Assembly (NCBI RefSeq): GCF_030052815.1
Contig: NC_079505.1
Coordinates: 78,190,351-78,254,350 of the forward strand
Source: Hevea brasiliensis
Taxonomy: Eukaryota; Streptophyta; Magnoliopsida; Malpighiales; Euphorbiaceae
DNA: 64,000 nt
Direction: 5' to 3'
Shown piece after piece: positions 1 to 12,697 of the stretch. Below the pieces are notes generated by a model. It was not told where the DNA came from. It saw only the letters and a list, made by a program, of their open reading frames with translations, and did no database searches. The position numbers and the translations under genes are program-made. The stretch's first letter is position 1, and the number at the start of each line of letters is the position of its first letter.

Positions 1-230
1 CATTCGAAAATGCTATATAAAAGACTATCACTTCCCATGTAAAAGAAGCTTCATGCAGAGTTGGTTTCAGAATCTCCCAGATAGGTAGGAAGAAGTTTCG
101 AAGAGGAAGTGGGGGCTGGCAGCTAGCCAATGGTTCCAGGTAGAGATTTTGTATGATTTCATTTTAAATCTTGATAAATTCCAATCATTTTAGCGAACCT
201 TTCAATTAGTTACAGAACTAATATGTTGTT

Positions 231-365
231 AACTCTATTTCTGCCTGCTTAAATGCTCTTTCCCCATTGCTATTTTTTCATTTTATTAGGGAGGCAAATT
301 TTGTAGCCGATTCCTTAGCAAAACTAGGAGTCTTTCAGTCTGATGATCTGGTTGCATTATTTTGA
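231..365 (+). pseudogene. RNase H-like C-terminal fragment (probable L1-type LINE remnant)
   Basis: A 44-codon open stretch, preceded in frame by a TAA, ends at a TGA at 363. It contains H-F-I-R-E-A-N-F-V-A-D-S-L-A-K-L-G, the C-terminal signature of plant RNase H domains (H-x-x-R-E-A-N-x-x-A-D-x-L-A-K). This domain is found at the end of plant L1-type LINE polyproteins and in small RNase H-like genes. No start codon, RT domain or catalytic D-E-D residues are visible upstream in the 230 bases available. It is most simply a truncated LINE tail, but it could be the last exon of an RNase H-like gene that begins before the window; 'ttttattag' just before the motif could act as a splice acceptor. 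Assignment to the RNase H family is fairly firm; the kind of locus is uncertain. Confidence 0.5.
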
Positions 366-501
366 TTTCAGTTGGATATCTTGTAAAGGAAAAGGTTGCT
401 TCATAGGTTGGGTGTATCAGGGGGCCGCCTGATGGCATGGGTTAACTAGGAGAACTTCTTCCTTGTTTTTGATAATTTTGATTAATAAATTTCTCTTGCT
501 T

Positions 502-504
<3 letters not shown>

Positions 505-546
<42 letters not shown>
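505..546. repeat. (AT)n microsatellite
   Basis: About 21 uninterrupted AT dinucleotides. The repeated Y-I-Y-I peptide read from the reverse strand is an artefact of this repeat. Confidence 0.95.
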
Positions 547-550
<4 letters not shown>

Positions 551-2403
551 AATGAAGAAGGATAAATTATGATCAAAATCTCAACAAATCTTTCTCTCGA
601 AGCAAGCATATTCCTGCAACTCAAAGATCATAATCTGTAATTTCTTATTCTATTCTATTGTTTAAATGTCACATATGAAGAACGTTATAGGTCAGGAAAG
701 ACTTATTTTGTGTAGTTGATGGTTAAATCAAGGCAAATGCAAGCTTGCTTTTTATTTATTTATTTATTTATTTTTGACTGAGGTCCAAATCCCACATTAC
801 CTAGCATCCTTTGCATTTTCATCAGCTGGGTTTCCATTTTCATAAAAGTACCAGATCCTAAGTTTTGGCATCAATTAGTGAACAATACGATCCACAAGAA
901 TGATTGTTCATAGTCATCTAAAGAGATTAACTAAAATGCCGAATGCTAATAAGGGTATTACATTGTTTTGCTCAGTGCATAATTCCATAATCTCCTCAGA
1001 GACTCAATCTCAACCTAATCTCTTTCGCCTGAGAGGCTCTAATTAACTTAACTAAAATTTACAAGGTCATGAACAAACAGGAGTGATGATCCATGGTATA
1101 TCATTGTGGTTATTAACAAAAATCAAGGCACGCATATAAAAAAAGCCACTTAGCTAGCTAGGAAATGGAAGTGATATATGCATATGCGATATGTACATAC
1201 TTACAAGATTATGGATATATTTCAGATTATTTAAGTCGTAATTTGGCGGAGAGAAACCCTTGAAGCAGCAAGTCTCAAGTTTATCGATCTCTCTCCCCAA
1301 GGTTGGTTCATTAATTATAGTAAAAAGGTTTTAAGTCCTTGATCCTTCAGCGCTGCACTTGGTGCCTGCAACAGAGTTGCAGGTAATATGCAAAACCTGT
1401 ATAAAGATGAAAAGGAACAACATAAATAAAGTACACTTATTAACAAACTTCAGCCTAAAAAGGAAAAAAAAATAAAAAATAAAGTACACAACTGAAAAAC
1501 TGATGATGGTAATTGTTAAGCAGACAATGAGGACGTCTTTGAAAAGAAATGGCATGAGAACGGCGTAAGTTTATGCCAGTAGAAAACAATTAATGTCTTG
1601 ATTGAGCATTTCAAGACTTTGTGTTTCCATCTTCCAATTTAATTACCAACTAGTTAGTCATCAATTTCAACTCAAATTCTTATGATAATTAAGTACTTGT
1701 CCACTTTTATACATCCTTTTTTCATAAGTTTTGTTCATAATTAGTTTTTCCTCTATTTTATCCTTATTTTTATTAAAAATAATAATTATTTGTGTAATTT
1801 GTTAAAACTCATTCTATCACCTCTCTCTTTCTCTTAATTAGGTGAAATAAAAAATAATCTAGTTAAATTAAGGAGTATTTTATTTTAATTTAAGTAATTT
1901 AATTACTTTATTAATTATCGTGTAAAAATCTTTAATGACAAATGAAAGTGAATAGAGAAAGTAATCAACTATATCAAGACTTGAAACTTTCAACAAAACT
2001 TGCATCTAGAAATTTAATTCTTTTAAAAAAAATTGACCAATAAATGTAAAAAAAATTAATGGATGTAAATAACAATCTAGTTAGAGAATATTTAGTGTTT
2101 CTAAAGTACAAATTCTCTCTCTTACAATATATGAGACTTACTCTCTTTAATTTAAAAAATAACTGATATTTTATATTTATAAGAAGTACTATTTTTTAAT
2201 ACTCCAAAAATATCTTATAAATTTTTGTAAGCTATTATTAGATTGGAAATTCAATACTTCACTAACTCTAATTTTCAAAGTGGCACTGATTTATTATTTT
2301 TGTTTGGGAGTCTGATGATTTAAAAAAAAAAACTAATAAAATCATTTTAACAAGTGGAACCAAGCAATAATTAACTCAGTATATTTCACCTAAGAAATTG
2401 ATA

Positions 2404-2452
<49 letters not shown>

Positions 2453-4027
2453 GGCAGTAAAAAGTGAATAAATCAATTGGGAATATTCATAAATAAACCC
2501 AGACGTTGATACCCTTCGCTTTCAAAATTTGCAAGACACTAAGTGTCAGACCATCAAATAATTCATTCCAAGCCCTTTCAGCATACGTGCTTATAATACA
2601 TCCACAAGCCACAAGAGACGTTTCAACCAATTATTTCAACCCTTCTTTCTCTCGAGCTGGACCACTTCAATTAGCATAAAATTTCTTTTGTTTCTTTCTG
2701 TATGAATTTGTGTGTCAGAGAGAATGATAATGGGTGTTTCATTTTTTTCCTTGGAGAGGTACAGTAGATCATATATGATAATGGGTGATTCATCCTTTGT
2801 TTATTTATGATTTTTTTTTCTCAGAAGGGAAACTTAAAAAAATTGAGGTCAACAGAGAACGTGCACCAGTCTAGGCCAAGGCTTTTTGCCAAACCTGTGT
2901 GAAATTTTTTTTTATGGGAAAATAATTTTCTAATTCTGTGACATTATCGACAATTATACTATTGGCATTGCTTACCATCATATCACAATCAGTAAAAATG
3001 ATTAGCAAAAAATCTCTAGACATACCTACATTTGAGTGGCGGCATTAAGGAGAATGCTCACAGTATAAATGTGGGCATTCCTAACTTTGCAGGAAAAAAA
3101 AAAGGTTTTTTTTCTTCGCATTTTTTCTCTCCATTTATTATTCTATTCCCATTTTTAATTTAAAATTTTTATTTAAAAAAAACTTTTGATTTTGACAATT
3201 CTATTCCCATTATCAAAATTTATTATAATTTTATATTCAATTTTTGCTATATGAATTTTCAACTTCCTGTATTTATTGATTTACATAATCCATAAACATC
3301 CAATCCCACCATTATCACTAACACCTAGTTTAATTTTAAAACGCATGAAGCATCAAATAGTGGTGAAGAGAATAGAACTTAATTAGACATGCACATAGCT
3401 TTTGTTATTGGTGCTTGATTTTCCACGTAGAGAAAATGCTAAAATTTGATCATTAGAGAGTTAATTAAGGCTGATACATCCTGATCAATCCAAGAGGACA
3501 CCATAGGAGGAACAATATCCCTCCATAATGCCCATGCTCCTGAGATAAGCTAAGTACTCATATATACAGCCAAATTGTAAGCCACACTCCATTCCAATCA
3601 GAAATTAGTTTGCATAAACAAATAATTAACAGCTTGAAAAGAAACATAACATTAGCCTGCTTGATATTATCAAATCCCCATAAATTGTAAAGGGAAGAGA
3701 AGTAAAAAGATCCATGAAAAAAGAGTTGAGAGACAGAGAAAGGAACTGTAGTCTCGGCAGATTAACATTAAATGCAACAGATGGTGTATGACGGATGTAT
3801 AGCAGAGTCCTGTGTGTACTACTATGTGCTAGTCTATTTACCAAAAGCCAAGAATTTTAGTTGTTTCTGCAGTAGTGTTTTTAATTTAATTAATCAATTA
3901 GCAGATAAGGCTTTTTTACTTTTTGTTACAAAATGAAGCTTTAAATAAAGAAGAAATAATGAAAAAGGCTGAGCATACATTGAAGAATTTTTATGTCTTC
4001 AAATCAATTGCTTGAAAAACTCATCAC
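547..4027. other. AT-rich intergenic DNA, no gene supported
   Basis: I see no conserved protein, tRNA or rRNA here. Short reverse-strand ORFs at 1331-1555 (hydrophobic, 74 codons) and 3626-3844 (72 codons) have no recognisable motif. The 2,408-2,450 stretch is a homopolymer listed separately. Confidence 0.6.
2408..2450 (+). repeat. poly(A) tract of 43 bases
   Basis: An uninterrupted run of 43 A on the plus strand. It could be the tail of a retroposon oriented plus, but no LINE, SINE or processed coding sequence is recognisable in the bases upstream and no flanking duplication was found. Confidence 0.9.
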
Positions 4028-4028
4028 G

Positions 4029-4361
4029 GCTCCGTTTATTTCATAAAAAATTAAAAATAATTTTATATTTTTTAATATTTAGAATATTAAAAAAAATAAG
4101 TTAATAAAAAATATTTTTTTAATCAAAAAGGAAAATTAAGTTATTTTTTAAAAAAATAACTTTCTCTTTTCATGTTTTAATAAGATTATCAAAATTTAGA
4201 AAATAAAAATGACTCCCTTTTTTGACATAAACATTTACCATTAATTTGACATTACAATAAAATAATAAAAAATATTTTCAAGGAAAATATTTATTTAGAA
4301 ATTTTTTTTATAAAAAATAATTTTTATATATAAATTATTCTTTGAGAAACAAATGGAACGT
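4029..4361. mobile_element. Probable MITE (about 330 bp, AT-rich)
   Basis: The left edge reads gctccgtttatttca and the reverse complement of the right edge reads cgttccatttgtttct. The two ends match at most positions as inverted termini around an interior of almost pure A+T. The 'CCGTTTRTTTC' terminus is common in plant MITEs. I could not define a convincing target duplication, so the exact ends and the superfamily are uncertain. Confidence 0.4.
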
Positions 4362-6311
4362 AAATTTTAATAAAATGAATAGTACATTATTAAAGGATAT
4401 GCTTAAAAGAGTTATAAAGAAGGACAAAAAAAAAAAAAAAAAAAGAATGCTTAAAAGAAAAGTTAAGTCCCTCTATACCTAGCATAAGTGGTGAAATTAA
4501 ACCTTTAACTTTGAAGGAGCCAAATTAAAACTCATTTATTATTAATAATAATAAACTTTAAAAAGTTTAAAATAAGATGAACTTATTAAAATAAAATCTA
4601 ATATATACAGATAACACTGAGAAAATAGACATGCATCTTCTATAAATCTAACAAGTTCAAAAATAAACTAAACGAATGTTTTAATTTCGATTTCTCAATT
4701 TTTGTTCTTTTAATTTTTTTTATATCATTATTATTATGCATTTTTTTAAATGTTAAAAGAATCAAATAATTTTAATATGTAAATTATTTATCGCCTTATA
4801 TTTTTATATTTTAAAAGAGAACCATAATAATTTTAGCTTGGGATGAAGACTATTAAGGGAAATACTAAATTTATTACTTGGTGTTTTATTTAATAGGTCA
4901 AGTTATATTTTTAAGACGTTTTTATATTTTTATATTAAAAATTGTATACAGAATTAAGAAATAATTATAGCCGTGTTCAAGTAAATTATAATGAAATGGC
5001 AAATTAACAAAATATAGTAATATAGACCATTATAATTATTAAAATTATTTTTAAAAATATTTGATAATTATGATTATATAAAATTTACTTTTATATACAT
5101 ATATTTTATTAATTTATAATTTTATATAAATTATTTTATATGAAATCACCATTATACAATATAATTTTCTCTAAAGAGAAAATTTTGCAGTGTTCAAGTT
5201 GCTTGTATACTGTTTTTGGTTTGTTGGTTCTCATTTTCTTGCTGTGTATTGACTTTATGTTGAGGTTTTTTAAATTTTTATATTTAGCAAGTGTCGTCGT
5301 TTAGGTTGAGTGTTTTTAGATGATATATTGATCAAATTTAAGTGTTCATGCTAAATTTTTCTTAAATTTAATAAAATTTATTTGTTTATTTAAAAAAAAA
5401 AAGGAAATTTTTGAGGACCATAACCCCTTTAATACGAGAATTTATTTACAATTTTTATATTACAACAGATACAAATGGTTAATTATAATGAAATCCAAGA
5501 CTCGCTGTGATTGATGATTACCATTCTATATATAACTATTTATGGGATTTTTTTTATTTAAATTAGATCTATAATTATGAATTTAAAATATAAAATATAT
5601 GATAAATATATAAAATTTATATATTTATGTCTTGAATACATAATAGATGAATGTAGATAAAAAATTTTCTTGTCTACTATATTTTCCTTCCGGTCAATGG
5701 CTCTGGCAGGTGGCCAAGATAGAGGAGACTGCTGGTCTCTGCCGTCCATTCGCTACTATAGATTTGCATTCATAACAATAAAATTTCCATTTTAGAACAG
5801 TTTATTTCTTAATTAGCCTTACGTGGATGTATAGGAAAATGTCATGAGTTGAATAGTAAAGATGTGGGCTAATTTCCACAGAATGCTATTTTGGAGCAAC
5901 AGAAATATGTCCATTTCCAGGAAAAATAATATTATGCAAGAACCTAACCATACACACATAGAGAAAGATAAAAGAAACCTGAATCTCAATGCATTGCCCA
6001 TTTTGAAGAATCCACGAATGCCATAAGCTAGCCCTACAATTCAACAAAGATCAGACACTGTTAGATAATAAACATGATTTTTTTGAAAAAATTGCAATAA
6101 ATGTACCCAAAAAAAAACCAAGAAAGAGACTGATCAGGAGAAGCATACATCAAGAAGCAGCAAATGCTGAAGCGACAAACCTGGAAAAGAGAGAAATAAC
6201 TCTCTGCAACGATAATGAACGCCAGTTTATAGGAAAGAGAGATAGAGTTGCAGAGAAAAAGGAAAAGCAAGTATAAGTTTTGCTTTGGAAAGAAGCAAAA
6301 AGAAGCCTCCC
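4362..6311. other. AT-rich intergenic DNA
   Basis: Long low-complexity A/T stretches to about 5,160, then mixed sequence. No conserved coding sequence is recognised. Reverse-strand ORFs at 5558-5749, 5819-6001 and 6061-6270 are short and without known motifs. Confidence 0.5.
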
Positions 6312-6338
6312 TCCCTCTCTCTCTCTCTCTCTCTCTCT
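6312..6338. repeat. (CT)n microsatellite
   Basis: About 13 CT dinucleotides (GA on the minus strand). GA/CT runs are frequent in plant 5' leaders. A TATA-like ATATAAAAA read on the minus strand at about 6,483-6,494 lies upstream of it, so a minus-strand non-coding or small-ORF transcript is conceivable. No product could be named. Confidence 0.85.
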
Positions 6339-7828
6339 ATGAAAGCCTTAACCCAGCAGAAGGAGGAGGATGAGGAGGAGGAGCAGGGCTGTTATATTAG
6401 GTTGGTGGATGGGTAGTAGAGATCGTACCAGTAGCAGTAAACAATTAACTACTGACCGTAGCCTGCAACATGTCTCTCTTGCCATTTTTATATGGATTAG
6501 TTATTTGGATTTGCTTGTTATGGTTCAGTTGCGTGATCTTATTGCATTGTTAGGTGCTCATTGAGCCTGACTCGACTCTATAGACCCCCTCTCTATTGCA
6601 TGCCCAGTACGGTGCTATAACTGTAATACTGTTAAAAATAATTAAAATTTCCTTTAGACCCATTACAACATGAAATTGTTTTGCATTTTAAAGAGTATGA
6701 AAAAAAAATCAGCTAAATTAGGTTTGATACGCTGTAATGAAAACTTTTTTCTTTATAAAAAAATAAATTAATAAAACCATTTTCCATCAGCTTTTTCTCC
6801 TCAGCCTTCCTTTGTGGTCTTATATCAGAAAAGTCCAAACAGTACTGGGATAAGGAGATCTAAGCGTAATATACATAGCCATAATGAGATGTGTCTGCTT
6901 TGTTGGATCGCTGGCTCTGGACTGGAATGATCTCTTTTTCTTTTATGCAGTTATCAGCATGGAGAGTAGAGCCGAAATTTGAGTCTCTTTTTAAATGTTT
7001 GTGTTCATGACTGTCTGTGTGCAGCATTTAGGGTTTGGTCAGCAGTACTGTCACGAGATCTTGCCATCTTAGGGGGCTGGAAAAGAACACTCATCAAATA
7101 ATTACTCTACGTTTGCCTCTAACAGATTGTTGTCTGCATACATTTAGATATAGCCCAAGATTCTCTATTTCTCTTTTATCGTTATGGTACAAATAATTAT
7201 TATTTACGACAAACTACACTCATTTGAAATCCCTTGAGGTACACTCATTAAAAAATCTCCTAAGTATTTCTTAATTACACTCATTATTTAGTTGATAAAA
7301 CATCTAATTGCATTAAAAAAAATATTGATGCTGTGGTTTGAACAAAAATAGTAACTATGCGTCAACAATTTTTGATATAATTGGTCATTTTATTACCAAA
7401 GTGTAACGATACAGACTATGCAGCATTAAATTCCGACCTGAAATAAAAAATTACTTGGACCCTCAACAATAAAAGATGCAGGAAGGGGCATTTGAATTGA
7501 AGGTAAAGAAGAGAGCATATCTCTACCCACTAATTAGCTATGGCTACTTGATTAAAATTTAAACATTCATGATTATGCAACTTAATTGAGAAGGAGTTTA
7601 ATTTCCACCCGAGTATTCAAAATTTTAATATTCCTATCGTTATTTTGATTTTGACAATATTTGATGGTATACAGAGGTTAAATAAACTAAGTATATTGTC
7701 GAATTACTTGTATTAATTACGGAGCGTCTAACTACTATACTGCAAGCTCAACCACCAAAATTATAGAATAGTAACATCAAATAAGGTAAAGTTCAATCAG
7801 TAAGATAGCAATTTGTTGCCAAAATCAA
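6339..7828. other. Intergenic DNA, no gene supported
   Basis: The plus-strand ORF at 6370-6564 begins in a GAGGAG-rich stretch and has no recognisable domain. Nothing else coding was recognised before the polyadenylation region of the next locus. Confidence 0.5.
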
Positions 7829-7834
7829 TTTATT
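7829..7834 (-). terminator. Candidate polyadenylation signal of the CCDC130-like locus
   Basis: Minus-strand AATAAA about 340 bases downstream of the stop codon at 8,177-8,179. The position is reasonable for a plant 3' UTR; it is inferred from sequence only. Confidence 0.4.
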
Positions 7835-8176
7835 AATGGCACACAAGAAGGCTTAAACATGAAGTAATTTCCCAATTGGTACCGTGAAGAACATCCACTA
7901 GCATCATAAATAACAGTCATTCTATATCATCTCACTGTTTGAATTGCTAAACTTTTTGGTGTCCTACTCCTACACATAAATGCCAACTAAAAGCGCAAAC
8001 AAGGCAGTGGACACTCGTATGTACAAGATCTAATGCCATTTACAACATGCAAAGACCAGCGAAAAATAAAATTCACACAAGGCATTTTAGATCCAAGTGA
8101 AGAAAAACATTTACACCTAGAAAACCCATAGCTAAAAATGTCTCGAAGTTTTATGCCTGACTGAAGAAATAGCATC

Positions 8177-11100
8177 CTACAACCATGAAGATGGCTTCAA
8201 TCCCCCTGAAAGTAAGTTATAGGCTGCAGCAACACTAATTTTCCTACTCTTGTCTTCTAGCTCCAAATGCTTCTTATTGGAGAAAGATTCTGGAAAGATT
8301 GAAGCTGCATTAATTGATGCTCGCTTATCCTTTCTATTTTTCTCAAACCTGGAAGAGAACTTCACATGTGCTGCAATGCAAGCATCTTCCTTGGTAGTTG
8401 GAAGCAGTCGTATGCCGAGTCCCATTTTGCTCGAAGCAAACTCTTCTTCAGCAACTCTTTTCTTTTGACTCCTGAGTTGGGCTTGAAGAGCCTTGTGAAG
8501 GGCACAATCATCTGAATGCCTGGCATCAGATACACGTTGAAGCTGAACTAGGACTGGCTCAGCTTCTTTCTTCTTCTGCAGATCCTCTTCCTGATGTTCA
8601 AGACGATAAAATAGATCTGCCAGTTTACCCCTCTCTGTTAAACAAATAATTGAACCAAAATGTTAGTTCCAGAAAATCCAAACCAATACTGCTGATGAAC
8701 AGAGGAGACATGCAAAGCATTGTAATTTCAAAGTAGTGAATTCCAACCTTCATCTGCAGGAAGTGCAAACGTTTCTGCATCCTCAACGTCAAACTCTGCA
8801 TTCTTTTGTTGGGCGCCACTAATAATTACATATTCACAATTTTTTGGATCTGTTTGTATAACAATTTCATGTTTGCAGCATGCAGATTTCATGGTAAAGC
8901 TCTATATCTGAAGGAAGTAAGAAGACACATAAGAAACCAAGATTTAAAACTAAAAAAATGGCCAGTGTAATAAGTGCCATAAATCATGAACTTTCCAATT
9001 AGCTAGGGGGCAAATTAATTAACAGGTGAACTTCCTCATTGACTAAATCATGTTAAAGATACAACAGATCAGGTTGTTGAATGTGTGATGCAAGTCCACA
9101 CTTCAACATCAAAGCAACACAACAATATTTTCCAATTGGCTAAAATCAAGTACAGTAATAAGTCAGTAATGATAGTAACATCTGTTAATCAGTTGTTAGA
9201 GATACCTTTGTAGAATAATAGTTCCCCACTTGCTTTTTCTCATAGGATTAAAGCTGGATGGTTGAAGTGTAGACGTGCTACAAGAGTTTTATGTGATCGT
9301 AAGATTCCCAATAAGTTGAAAGAAAATTTTTACCGTATAACCACACGACCGACCATGTTTTATGGTAGTGAATGTTGAGCACTGAATGAGTCATATGTGT
9401 CTAAAATAAGAGTTACGGAGATGAGAATGTTAAAGTGGATGAGTGACCATACTAGACTAGATAAAGTCCGTAGTAAGAGTATTAAAAAAAAATGTAGGAG
9501 TGGTGCCAATTGAGGATAAGTTGAGAAAAAGGAGATTGAGGTGGTTTGGTCATGTGAAGCGTAGACATACGGAGGCTCCAATTAGACAAATAAAACACAT
9601 TAAGTTAAAGGATAGACAAAAAAGAAGGAATAGACCTAAACTGACTTGGAGTAGAGTAGTACAACGTGACCTCGAAGCATTACACATTTCCAAAAATTTA
9701 ACCCAAAATCATTTAGAGTGAAGAAAGAGAATACATATAGCCGAATCTAAATTTTTAGGATAATGTCTTAGTTGAATTAAGTTGAGTTAAACTGAACACC
9801 CTTCACAATCATAGAATTGCAACCACCACACCATAAATTGAATGGCATCTCAAACCTGAATGTAAGAAAATTATATCAGACTGGTATTACAGCAGGCAGT
9901 AGTAGAGAGAAATTTTAACAGTTCTTTAGTCTTTTTATTCAAGTAACAACCATCACTTTTAGATTAGCTGCTAGCGATTCAAAAAGGCTCCAATTATAAT
10001 ATTTCTTTACTTACTTCTATCGTTAAGAACTTGAGATGATCCATTGACTCAGGAAAATAAAAATCATGGGGCCCTTATTTGCCATTTTTTTTTTCTAGCT
10101 ATCACCATACCACCACCATTACGCTAACTTGCTCTCAATGATACAATATTTTCCTAGTTATGAAATTAATTACTTTTATGTGCATATGAAATACTGTCAA
10201 GCTCTCATTAACCTTGTTTCTTTCAAGCAAAATTTTCACTTCAACATAAACCAGTACTAATTTTGATTGACAATGATGTGTAATGAATATCATCTGTATA
10301 GAGGATCTTCCAATTAAGAAGATTCAAAAAACTGAATAATTATTTAGTTACTAAGTTAACCAATGATGTGTTATTGTTGACACACCGCAACCACCACTAT
10401 TTCATCCAAAATTTATATTTTCTTTTTTTAATTTTTTAATTGATATAAATCTTTAGTTAACAGTTATTTTATTGCAAGGGGCATAAATGTTCACTGTTCA
10501 AAAATTCATGTTTAAGAAATTCATCCATGGTGGTTTTGATTTAAGTCTTCAATTCTAATAGAAATCGACAGTAACATTTTTAAGAGGGATGTTTGCCTTT
10601 GTGAAATAAAATATTAAATGCATATTTATACTCCGAAAACGCCCAGCAGGTGAATCCTAAAATCAACCTTCCTAGAAGATGAAGACTACAATATGCAGTG
10701 TTCAAAACATAAGGCCTTCAAGAGTCAGCCAATTCCCATTTGGCAAATTTTTTAGATAGAAATATTTTAGGACATAAACCACAAGTCAACCTTTTAATAC
10801 AATGTGAGTGATCTGATACCTTATTATCAAAATGCCTTGGTCTATTTTTCTTGCTCTCACCCTTAAAGCATGCTGACAATGAAACTTGTTCAAAGAACCC
10901 TAGAAAGAAAAGGGAAAGGAAAATGAAAATTAAGAATTCCCCTTAACCAAAGTCCAAAGATACTGAAGCAAAATAAAATAGATTACTATATGGAAATGCA
11001 AATTTCTATGACATCATACCTGTTTTGGAGTCCATTCTGGGGGGTAATAGAAATTATCAGCTCTTGCTGCTGTCAATGAAGACTGTAACACGTCCAGAAA

Positions 11101-11851
11101 ACATGAGTTAGAATCTAAAATAAATTCAAGAAAACAAAAAAGCAAACAATTAGAGAACAGAACCATCTGCTCTGCTGCAATAAAAGGAAGCTCTCAAACA
11201 TGTGAAGTTTGCACCGAATGGAAACTAAATATTAATCTAAAATGACTTTTGATTTTTCATAAATCACCACCACCTTCTGCACGCAAGCACTACGCACACA
11301 CTAAAACAATCACCATACTTTTGCACGACTATATAAAGCTGCTGTGACATGCTTCCAAGTTCAGAAAGAGTACATGAAAAGAAATTAAAAAAAAAAAAAA
11401 AACCTACTGAAAGGAGCAATCCCCGATTTATGAAATTCTTAGTCTCAAATAAATAAAAAATTTGCATTGGAATACATAATTACTGAAACTAAGAAAACAA
11501 GAAGCGTAGAGAGATCTCCTGACCAAAAACATATTATCAAATATCAAAATCATAAAAATTAGCATCAGGGCTCAATGTACCTTCTGGCAAGGACCTGAAG
11601 AATCTGAAAAAAAAAAATCCAATCTCACAACTGGAGAATCTACTCAAACATAATCATAAAAATTTTATCATCTACGCTTAAAATTTGATGAACAGAAACC
11701 AAAACCCTAACACAAAAAGCAGAACATGACGACATAACATAACTCCCCAATTGAGATACGTAACAGAACGAGTAATCAAAAAATACTAAACAGAAACAAA
11801 AATTCCATGATTACAGACAGAGAAAGAGGTAGAGAGGGATTAGCGTACCAT
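8177..11851 (-). pseudogene. CWC16/CCDC130 (Saf4-like) splicing-factor gene copy, disrupted
   Basis: The CWC16 family (Yju2/CCDC94 and Saf4/CCDC130) consists of nuclear proteins that join the spliceosome near the catalytic steps. Coding pieces on the minus strand, with consensus splice borders, are: ATG alone at 11849-11851 (donor gtacgc); 11020-11082 (SSLTAARADNFYYPPEW...); 10820-10899 (GSLNKFH...ARKIDQGILIIR); 9794-9855 (FEMPFNLWCGGCNSM...) continuing at 9206-9242 (EKKQVGNYYSTK); 8748-8907 (ACCKHEIVIQTDPKN...); and 8177-8634 (152 codons with TAG, rich in K/E, including LEHQEEDLQKKKEAEP). The metal-binding CGGC and CC-H motifs are present. Two lesions break it: a LINE is inserted in the fourth coding exon (9243-9793), and an in-frame TAG at 8902-8904 replaces the tryptophan expected in the fifth. 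Two usually conserved residues also differ (Cys in FHCQH, Val in ALRVRA). Phases agree at every junction, so this was a real gene copy and not a processed one. The last exon remains fully open. Confidence 0.9.
9243..9793 (+). mobile_element. 5'-truncated RTE-type LINE fragment inside a coding exon
   Basis: Plus-strand translation gives the tail of a plant RTE LINE polyprotein: I-K-A-G-W-L-K, then RPTMFYGSEC, MRMLKWM, VGVVPIEDKLRKRRLRWFGHV and a final IHIAESKF region. A stop (at SEC) and a frameshift near 9,480-9,495 separate the pieces, so it is inactive. Only the region after the RT catalytic core remains, which is typical of 5' truncation at integration. The 3' tail is built of TTGAATTAAG/TTGAGTTAAA units. 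It lies antisense inside the fourth coding exon of the CCDC130-like locus; exon sequence resumes directly on both sides, apparently with a few exon bases lost and no clear target duplication. Confidence 0.85.
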
Positions 11852-11992
11852 TTTGTATCCGTCTCGTTGGAAATAGAACTAATTTTGGGGGAAGTATCGA
11901 TCTGTCTCCTTTCGGATGAACTGTGGGAATTATTGCGAACGTGGATGTGAAGAAGTCCTATGTTTTTTCCGGAGTGCCTGACTAAACGTCCA

Positions 11993-12000
11993 TATTTATA
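11993..12000 (-). promoter_or_regulatory. TATA box of the CCDC130-like locus
   Basis: Minus-strand TATAAATA lies about 140 bases upstream of the ATG, giving an expected transcription start near 11,965 and a first exon made of 5' UTR ending exactly in ATG. TGGGCC (site II-type) hexamers at 12013-12018 and 12104-12109 are typical upstream elements of plant housekeeping genes. Inferred from position and sequence. Confidence 0.5.
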
Positions 12001-12109
12001 GTCCCAACCTTTTGGGCCAAGTCGTTGCCCAATTGTTTCTGTACCACAGATGGAGGAAGCTCCACTCGGCCTATCGATTAAAGTTCAATATACTCGTAGT
12101 TACTGGGCC

Positions 12110-12385
12110 TGTCCATCGCTGCTACGTTCAGTCATTAGGATGACAAAGCCGATCCGCCTAACTGGAAACCCAACCCCGCCCAAAATTGGGCAAAAACAAT
12201 AGGAAAAGAAATTATGTCTCATTTAGATTTTTATTTTAAGAAATAACTAGAATTTTATAATAATGAGGTGCACTATTTTTATTGCACTGAAAATATATTA
12301 TAATTTCTTCCATTAATTATTGTGACTAGGATATTAATGTTCTATTTACTTATAGAAAATATTTTTTATTTTTAAGAAAAATCTA

Positions 12386-12416
<31 letters not shown>

Positions 12417-12697
12417 ATAATACAATTAATTTTTTATCATTGTAAATAAAGATTTTCTTAAATAATTATTTAATTTAACTATAAAAGGTTATAGTAGAAT
12501 TTAAATTATTCAAAAGTCATTGTTTTAATTTAAAAAAATAGTTGGAAGTATAAGTTATTTTCTAAACTTTAGATAAATTTTAAAGAACTGTAAAATTAAT
12601 TTTCAATTCTTTATTTATAAAATTAGCAAATGTGAATACAAATTTATATTTTTTTACAATTTTTTTAAGAAAATTCCTTTAATTTTCTACAAGTTAA
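12110..12697. other. AT-rich spacer between the splicing-factor locus and the nested retrotransposon block
   Basis: It contains a short (TA)n at about 12,390-12,411 and no recognisable gene. Confidence 0.6.

Noticed and set aside
1331..1555. 74-codon reverse-strand ORF with a hydrophobic N-terminus, considered as a small secreted peptide
   Set aside because: No conserved peptide motif; the hydrophobic part comes from an A/T-rich stretch. Not supported as a gene.
5819..6494. Possible miRNA precursor or lncRNA on the minus strand with TATA and GA-rich leader
   Set aside because: No match to a conserved miRNA that I recognise and no convincing long hairpin could be drawn by eye.
11584..11606. 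A 23-base segment with splice-like borders on the minus strand between the ATG exon and the next exon of the CCDC130-like locus
   Set aside because: Including it would put a stop right after the junction. Joining ATG directly to the exon at 11,020-11,082 gives the family N-terminus in phase.
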